In this document: piece by piece, positions 59,727 through 64,000 of the stretch | Position numbering within the stretch: position 1 is the stretch's first letter | Layout of the letters: each line of letters opens with the position of its first letter | Source of the DNA: Streptomyces sp. SAI-135 | GTDB lineage: Bacteria; Actinomycetota; Actinomycetes; Streptomycetales; Streptomycetaceae | Assembly: GCF_029893805.1 (NCBI RefSeq) | Contig: NZ_JARXYP010000002.1 | Location: 3,844,001-3,908,000 of the forward strand | Reading direction: 5' to 3' | Length of the DNA: 64,000 bases | Translations under genes and position numbers: made by a program | The notes under the pieces: generated by a model | The model's input: only the letters and a program-made list of their open reading frames with translations | Database searches by the model: none | What the model was told of the DNA's origin: nothing

Positions 59727-61046
59727 CTAGAGCCTCTTGCGCCCGGGCAGGAACGTGAAGATCGCGCCGCCCAGCAGCAGCGCCGTGCCCGCCACCAGAC
59801 CCAGCGCCTTCAGCGCCGCGTGGTCGTCCGCACCCGTCGCCGCCAGGCCGCCGCTGGTCGACGAACCGCTCGTGCTCGTGCCGCCCGAGCTCGACGAACC
59901 GCCCGACGCACCGCCTTCCTGCTCCTGCGTGGTCAGGGTCAGGGAGACCTCCGTCCTGTCCGGCTTGCAGGTGGTCGTCGTACCCAGCGCCTCGATCGTC
60001 AGGACCCCCGGTGACAGCGTCGACTCGCCCGTCGCCCCGGGCTTGTACGTGCCCGTCATGTCGGGGATCTCGATGGGGTCGCCCGACTTGATGGCCGCGG
60101 AGTTGGTGGGGCCCTCGACGTGGACCGAGCCCGTGTCGTCGCCGCCCAGCAGCACGTCCATGGAGGGCTTGACCGAGTCCGCGGGGATGTCGGCGGGGCT
60201 GTCCATCGGGGAGTTCTTGAACTGCACGGTGATGCCGTAACTGCCGCCGTCCTTCTTGGCGTTGATCTGGATCTCGGAGGTCGCCTTCTTCTCGCCGAGG
60301 GGCGACTGGCAGGTGTAGGGGATGGCGACCGCCTTGCCGGTGAAGTCCGTCTGGCCGTCGCCCTCGGACTCTGTGGAGCTGGGAGTGGGATCCGGGCTCT
60401 CGGTGTCGGTGGGGGTCGGCGTCGGGGTCGGGGCGGGGGTGTCCGTCGGGTCCGGGGTGGGGGTCGACGTCCCGTCACCGGCCGCCACGGTCAGCGTCGC
60501 CGCCGTCGGCACCGTCCCCGTCGGCGTGCACACCGTGTTCGTGCCCATCGCGTTCACCGTGTACGCGCCCGGCGTCAGCGTCAGCTGCCCGGCCGCCGTC
60601 AGCTTCAGTGTGCCCTTCATGTCGGACAGCACCATGTCGCCGCCCTTGGGGATGGCCGGGTTCTCACGCGGTCCGGTCATCGCGATGTCGGCGCTCTGCG
60701 CTCCGGCCGCCTTCAGGGTGCCGGTCGGCTGGACCGAGTTCGCCGGCAGATCGATGATGTTCGGGTTCTTGGAGGCGGCCTGGGTGAACTTCCAGACCAC
60801 GTCGATCTCGTCGCCGACCTTCGCGCCGGCCGGTGCGGTGATCTCCACCTTCGTGGTGCCCTCGACGGGGTCGAGCCCGACGCCCGCGGGCGGTACGCAC
60901 CGGGTCGGGAACGACACCTCCGCGGCCTGGGCGGGTCCGGCGGCGAGAGCGAGCACCACGCCCGCCCCGGCCAGCACCAGCGCCGCACCGGCCGCGCCCG
61001 CTCTTCTCGGCCCGCCGGCCGGTGGGACTCTCCTTCGCATGCTCAC
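59727..61046 (-). CDS. Two-domain surface protein with LAxTG sorting signal
   Basis: 439 residues. Signal peptide about 1-40 (VLAGAGVVLALAAGPAQA). Two copies of a ~125-residue Cys-bounded beta domain (about 42-165 and 215-345; the second from PYTCQSPLGEKKATSEI to LGTTTTCKP), separated by a Thr/Pro/Asp repeat linker. The end has a Ser/Gly stalk, LAATG, a helix and FLPGRKRL, the layout of a class E sortase substrate. The GTG at 61046 follows GAGAGGG and overlaps the previous stop (GTGA); ATG 61040 is the alternative. Expected on the cell wall; function unknown. Confidence 0.82.
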   Translation of the reverse strand: MSMRRRVPPAGGPRRAGAAGAALVLAGAGVVLALAAGPAQAAEVSFPTRCVPPAGVGLDPVEGTTKVEITAPAGAKVGDEIDVVWKFTQAASKNPNIIDLPANSVQPTGTLKAAGAQSADIAMTGPRENPAIPKGGDMVLSDMKGTLKLTAAGQLTLTPGAYTVNAMGTNTVCTPTGTVPTAATLTVAAGDGTSTPTPDPTDTPAPTPTPTPTDTESPDPTPSSTESEGDGQTDFTGKAVAIPYTCQSPLGEKKATSEIQINAKKDGGSYGITVQFKNSPMDSPADIPADSVKPSMDVLLGGDDTGSVHVEGPTNSAAIKSGDPIEIPDMTGTYKPGATGESTLSPGVLTIEALGTTTTCKPDRTEVSLTLTTQEQEGGASGGSSSSGGTSTSGSSTSGGLAATGADDHAALKALGLVAGTALLLGGAIFTFLPGRKRL

Positions 61047-62134
61047 GTGGAACCCTCTCTGGTGGGAGTCGTGGGACTCGTCGGGCTGTCGTCGTGCGGT
61101 GCGGAGAGCCGGCCACCGGCCGCGCCCGGATCGGCGTCCGGGGTGAACCACGGCAGGGTGGACGTGGGAGGGGCCGCGTGCGCGGCCGTGGAGGGCTTGA
61201 ACCCCGGCAGTCGCAGGGCGAGTTCGGGCAGCCGCAGTCCGCGGTGCCGCAGACCTCCGGCGGGCCGTGGCCGCACCCGGTCCACCACGGCCATGCCGAT
61301 GCGGAACAGCGCCGCCGGCACGACCAGGAAGACCAGCACCCAGAACAGGGTCACGCCCCAGGGCCGCCCCACGCCCCAGGGCTGCTCGGCGAGCACCTTG
61401 CCGCCGTACTTCAGCGACACCGTGTACGCGCCGTGCGCGCCGCCGGTGAGCTCGACGGGCAGTTCGATCCGGGCCCTGCCGCCCGGCCGGATCGTGCCGC
61501 GCCACTGCTGTTCCTCCCACTGCGGGGCGAACACGCCGTGCGCGGTGCCGACCTGGAAGACGGGGTCCTTGACGGCGGAGGTGCCGACGTTGCCGACGGT
61601 GAAGACGAGGGTGCGTGCGGGGGGTGCCCCGAACCAGGTCAGCAGCCCCCCCGAGCCGTCGAGCCGGGTGTCGGTGAGGACGGACAGCCGCCCGCCGTCC
61701 GTCTCCGCGGGCAACGGCTCCACGGCGTGCCCGGCCACCTGGAAGATCGCGTCGGCCTCGGCCTTCGCCCCGGTCACCGTGGCCACGTGCACCACGCAGG
61801 GGCAGGGCACCGGGGGTTCGGCGACGGGCAGCTTCTTGCTGAAGCGCCCTTTCCCGTCCGTGGTGACGGCCCGGCCGTCCGCGTTGGCACAGGAGTTGGT
61901 ACCGCCCGGCACCCCGCGCGAGGGCACCGCCTGTCCGCAGACCAGGATCATCAGCAGGGCCCGCGCACGCCAGCCGCTGCCGCTCACGGTGATCGAACCG
62001 CCGCTGCCCGCCTGGGACTTGGACAGCCTCACGCTCGGCCCGTCCGCCGCGGCCGCCGTCCCCGCCGTCGCCGTGAGCAGCAGCGCGCACACCGCCACCA
62101 GAACCGCCCACCGCACCTTGCCGCTCGGGCTCAC
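61043..62134 (-). CDS. Secreted, membrane-anchored Ig-like (neocarzinostatin-like) protein
   Basis: 363 residues. Signal peptide about 1-32. The next domain, GGSITVSGSGWRARALLMI to PCVVHVATVTG with CGQ...C...CPC cysteines, resembles the neocarzinostatin-type Ig fold common in Streptomyces secreted proteins. A second beta domain (about 155-265) ends in SLKYGGKVLAEQPWG, then one helix (VTLFWVLVFLVVPAALF) and a basic, Pro-rich cytosolic tail. GTG at 62134 follows GGGAG. Coupled to the LAxTG gene by a 4-bp overlap. Role unknown. Confidence 0.72.
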   Translation of the reverse strand: MSPSGKVRWAVLVAVCALLLTATAGTAAAADGPSVRLSKSQAGSGGSITVSGSGWRARALLMILVCGQAVPSRGVPGGTNSCANADGRAVTTDGKGRFSKKLPVAEPPVPCPCVVHVATVTGAKAEADAIFQVAGHAVEPLPAETDGGRLSVLTDTRLDGSGGLLTWFGAPPARTLVFTVGNVGTSAVKDPVFQVGTAHGVFAPQWEEQQWRGTIRPGGRARIELPVELTGGAHGAYTVSLKYGGKVLAEQPWGVGRPWGVTLFWVLVFLVVPAALFRIGMAVVDRVRPRPAGGLRHRGLRLPELALRLPGFKPSTAAHAAPPTSTLPWFTPDADPGAAGGRLSAPHDDSPTSPTTPTREGST

Positions 62135-62336
62135 GTCGTCGCTCCCGTCAACTCGGCTTCCGTACACGGGGATTCGGGCGCGGGCCCGGCCGTACGACGC
62201 CTTGGACGCCGTACCGCAGGCCGCCCGACCGGTGGGATCGGCCGGCTCGACCCGACCGGCGGGGACAGGTCACGCGTGAGGGACGGCACGGGCGGCATGG
62301 GCGGCTCCAGCTGTCGTACGGAAGCGGACCGGGCCG

Positions 62337-63032
62337 CTAACGGCGCGCTCGGGCCGTCTGGTTGCGCCGGGTGAGCCAGAGCGTGCCCGCCGCTCCCGCG
62401 AGCAGCACCGTGCCGCCGAGGGTGCCGAGGGCGATCGCCGAGTCCTCGGGGCCGGTCTGCGGGAGGGCGGCGCCGGAGTCACTGCCGCTGTCGCTCCGGG
62501 CGCCACCGCCCGAGGAGCCCGAGGCGGCGGTGACGTCGAGGGTCAGCGAGGCGCCGGGGCTGTTGGTCGGCGTGCACGTGGTCGTCGTACCGAGCGCCTT
62601 GATGGTGAGGACGCCCGCGGTGAAGGTGACCTTGCCGGACTTCTTCGGGGTGTACGTCCCGGTCAGGTCGTTGATCTTGATGGGGGTGTTGGCGGGGACG
62701 ACCGCCTGGTTGGCGGGGCCGGTCACGTTCATCGTCCCGGTGTCCGCACCGCCCAGCCTGATGGTGGCGCTCGGGTTCATCGCGCCCTTGCCGAGGTCGA
62801 CCGGGCTGGAGGAGACGCCCTTCTGCCAGGACATGGTGATCCGGTAGCCGCTGCCGCTCTTGACGCCCTTGATGTCGATGGGCGAGACGGCGCTCTTGTC
62901 ACCGATGGGCGTCTTGCACTGGTAGTTGACGTTCACGACCTCGGCGCGGGCAGCGGGGGCGGCCATGAGCACCGCCGAGCCGGCCAGAGCCGCGACGGAC
63001 GCGAGCGCGGCGGTTCGTTTCGGGTACGACAC
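62337..63032 (-). CDS. LPxTG-anchored surface protein, single domain
   Basis: 231 residues. Signal peptide about 1-30. One copy of the same Cys-bounded domain as in the two-domain protein: YQCKTPIGDKSAVSPIDI to LGTTTTCTPTNSPG, including matching LGGADTGTMNVTGP and LTGTYTPKKSGK segments. Then a Ser/Gly stalk, the sorting signal LPQTG, a hydrophobic helix and RRNQTARARR. GTG at 63032 follows GGGGAG. A sortase should anchor it to peptidoglycan; none is encoded in the window. Confidence 0.85.
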   Translation of the reverse strand: MSYPKRTAALASVAALAGSAVLMAAPAARAEVVNVNYQCKTPIGDKSAVSPIDIKGVKSGSGYRITMSWQKGVSSSPVDLGKGAMNPSATIRLGGADTGTMNVTGPANQAVVPANTPIKINDLTGTYTPKKSGKVTFTAGVLTIKALGTTTTCTPTNSPGASLTLDVTAASGSSGGGARSDSGSDSGAALPQTGPEDSAIALGTLGGTVLLAGAAGTLWLTRRNQTARARR

Positions 63033-63647
63033 GGTTCCGCTCCCCTTACTCGTTCCTGACGGCACATCAGATCGGCCGTCAAGGTACGCCGGGGCACCGG
63101 AGGAAGGAAGAGAAAGTAAGTGTCGGAACTGTGGGGACACCCGGGATCACCCGGGGCCCGACCGCGGAAGGGCGCGGGGAGGGCGGCGGGCGGATACCGA
63201 GGGGTGCGTGCCGGGCGGGGGGGGGGGGGGGCGGGGCCGACGCCGATCAGGGGCTCGCACAGCTGCCGACAGTCACCGGGCGAACGTCGAGCAGGGGCTC
63301 GCAGAGATGCCGACGCTCGCCGGGCGGACGCCGAGCAGGGGGCTCGCACGGATGCCGACAGTCACCGGGCGGACGCCGAACAGGGCTCGCACAGATGCCG
63401 CCAGTCGCCGACCGGATGTCGAGCCGGGGCTCGGGGCCATCCCTGCGATTGCCGGGCGGACGCGACCAGCAGCTCGCACGGATGCCGACAGTCACCGGGC
63501 GGACGCCGAACAGGGGGCTCGCACAGCTGCCGCCGGTCACCGGGCGGACGCCGAGCAGGGGCTCGGGCCGATCCCGGCGATTGCCGGGCGGATGCCGAGC
63601 CGGGGCGCGGGTCGACGCCGAGCAGGCGCTCGGGCGGGCGGCCGGCG
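63033..63647. repeat. Degenerate 44-bp tandem repeat with adjoining G15 run
   Basis: A run of 15 G at 63217-63231 precedes about 8.5 copies of a 43-45 bp unit starting at 63253, 63297, 63342, 63385, 63429, 63472, 63517, 63561 and 63605. The unit is GCTCGCACAGATGCCGACAG then TCACCGGGCGGACGCCGAGCAGGG with much variation. No spacers or constant repeats, so not CRISPR. Variable lengths break any reading frame. The promoter of the LPxTG gene must lie in 63033-63200. Confidence 0.85.
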
Positions 63648-64000
63648 CTAGGCGGGTGCGCCCAGTTCCGCCCACACGGTCTTGCCGGCCGTGCCGGGCG
63701 CCCTGACGACTCCCCAGTCCAGGCAGAGCCGCTGCACGATGAACATGCCGTGTCCGCCGGGCCGTCCCGCCCGGTGCGGGGTGCGCGGCGCCGGCTGCCC
63801 GGCCCCGCGGTCCGAGACCTCGACCCGGATCACCTTGTTGTCGCAGGAGATCCCCAGCTGGTCCGGGCCCTCCGCATGGAGGCACGCGTTCGTCACCAGC
63901 TCGGAGACGACCAGCAGCACGTCCTCCGTGACGGCACGCCGGTCCGCGGACGCCGCCGGCAGCCACCCCCACGCGTGCAACGCCTGACGGGTGAAGTCAC
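63648..64000 (-). CDS. RsbW-like ATP-binding protein (HATPase), N-terminus cut by window edge
   Basis: About 117 C-terminal residues of a serine-kinase-like ATPase of the anti-sigma family abundant in Streptomyces. The N-box is LLVVSELVTNACLHAEGP, the G1 box VEVSDRGAGQPAP, and the G2 region GGHGMFIVQRLCLDWG; all ATP-binding residues are in place. The frame stays open to the window edge (DFTRQALHAWGWLP), so the start is outside. It likely binds a sigma factor or anti-anti-sigma protein, or serves as a regulatory kinase. Confidence 0.88.
   Translation of the reverse strand, partial: DFTRQALHAWGWLPAASADRRAVTEDVLLVVSELVTNACLHAEGPDQLGISCDNKVIRVEVSDRGAGQPAPRTPHRAGRPGGHGMFIVQRLCLDWGVVRAPGTAGKTVWAELGAPA

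Noticed and set aside
60120..62279. 719-codon plus-strand frame antisense to the surface-protein genes
   Set aside because: Shadow frame; the minus-strand genes have signal peptides, sorting signals and ribosome-binding sites.
63250..63640. CRISPR array
   Set aside because: Units of 43-45 bp vary throughout and abut directly; there are no constant repeats with unique spacers and no cas genes.

Overview
The window is high-GC actinobacterial chromosome, almost certainly Streptomyces. The support is codon bias with G/C at third positions, GTG and TTG starts, a WhiB regulator nearly identical in layout to the sporulation gene whiB, F420 biosynthesis genes, and many LytR-CpsA-Psr (LCP) genes. From memory, the gene order resembles the S. 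coelicolor region around whiB (SCO3023 to about SCO3065); no alignment was run. I saw no tRNA, rRNA, CRISPR, insertion sequence or prophage genes. The content reads as core or semi-core chromosome with local duplications and several decayed genes.

Layout. Positions 1-11243: adenosylhomocysteinase (cut by the left edge), a fused fructose PTS permease, a CDF cation transporter, then a mannose-phosphate block (manA, a SIS-domain protein, a tiny Trm112-like protein, manB) and a lactate permease. Positions 11380-18169: DUF3499 protein, zincin-like metallopeptidase, DUF5719 secreted protein translationally coupled to a 1222-residue membrane glycosyltransferase with a Gln/Tyr-rich tail, and whiB. 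Positions 18871-26648: cysteine dioxygenase-like protein, cofD and fbiB (coenzyme F420), a DNA glycosylase, a sugar-phosphate nucleotidyltransferase, a secreted amidase and a TIGR03089-type protein.

Positions 26649-41456: a repeat-rich 1.2 kb gap and then seven LCP genes interspersed with an ExoA-like glycosyltransferase, a GrpB relic and a thioesterase. Four of the LCP genes form an A-B-A'-B' tandem duplication. LCP enzymes attach lipid-linked glycopolymers to peptidoglycan. Together with GDP-mannose synthesis, UDP-sugar oxidation, two glycosyltransferases, GtrA and the amidase, the window is strongly weighted towards cell-envelope glycopolymer assembly.

Positions 41477-54480: methyltransferase, a 16-Cys copper-storage-like protein, a frameshifted acyl-CoA dehydrogenase, UDP-sugar dehydrogenase, a shortened GyrB-like ATPase with altered catalytic residues, a small peptide gene with a strong terminator, a YceI-like/cupredoxin pair, a CGNR regulator, two VOC proteins, a dipeptidase homologue that has lost its metal ligands next to an intact dipeptidase, and purE/purK. 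Positions 54658-64000: GtrA, a two-component system, a POT peptide transporter, a three-gene sortase-substrate-type surface locus, a degenerate 44-bp repeat with a 15-G run, and an RsbW-like ATPase cut by the right edge.

The strongest candidates for something not well described are the LCP array with its duplicated module, the GyrB-like truncated ATPase, the metal-site-less dipeptidase paralogue, the unassigned 66-residue peptide gene, and the three-gene surface-protein locus.
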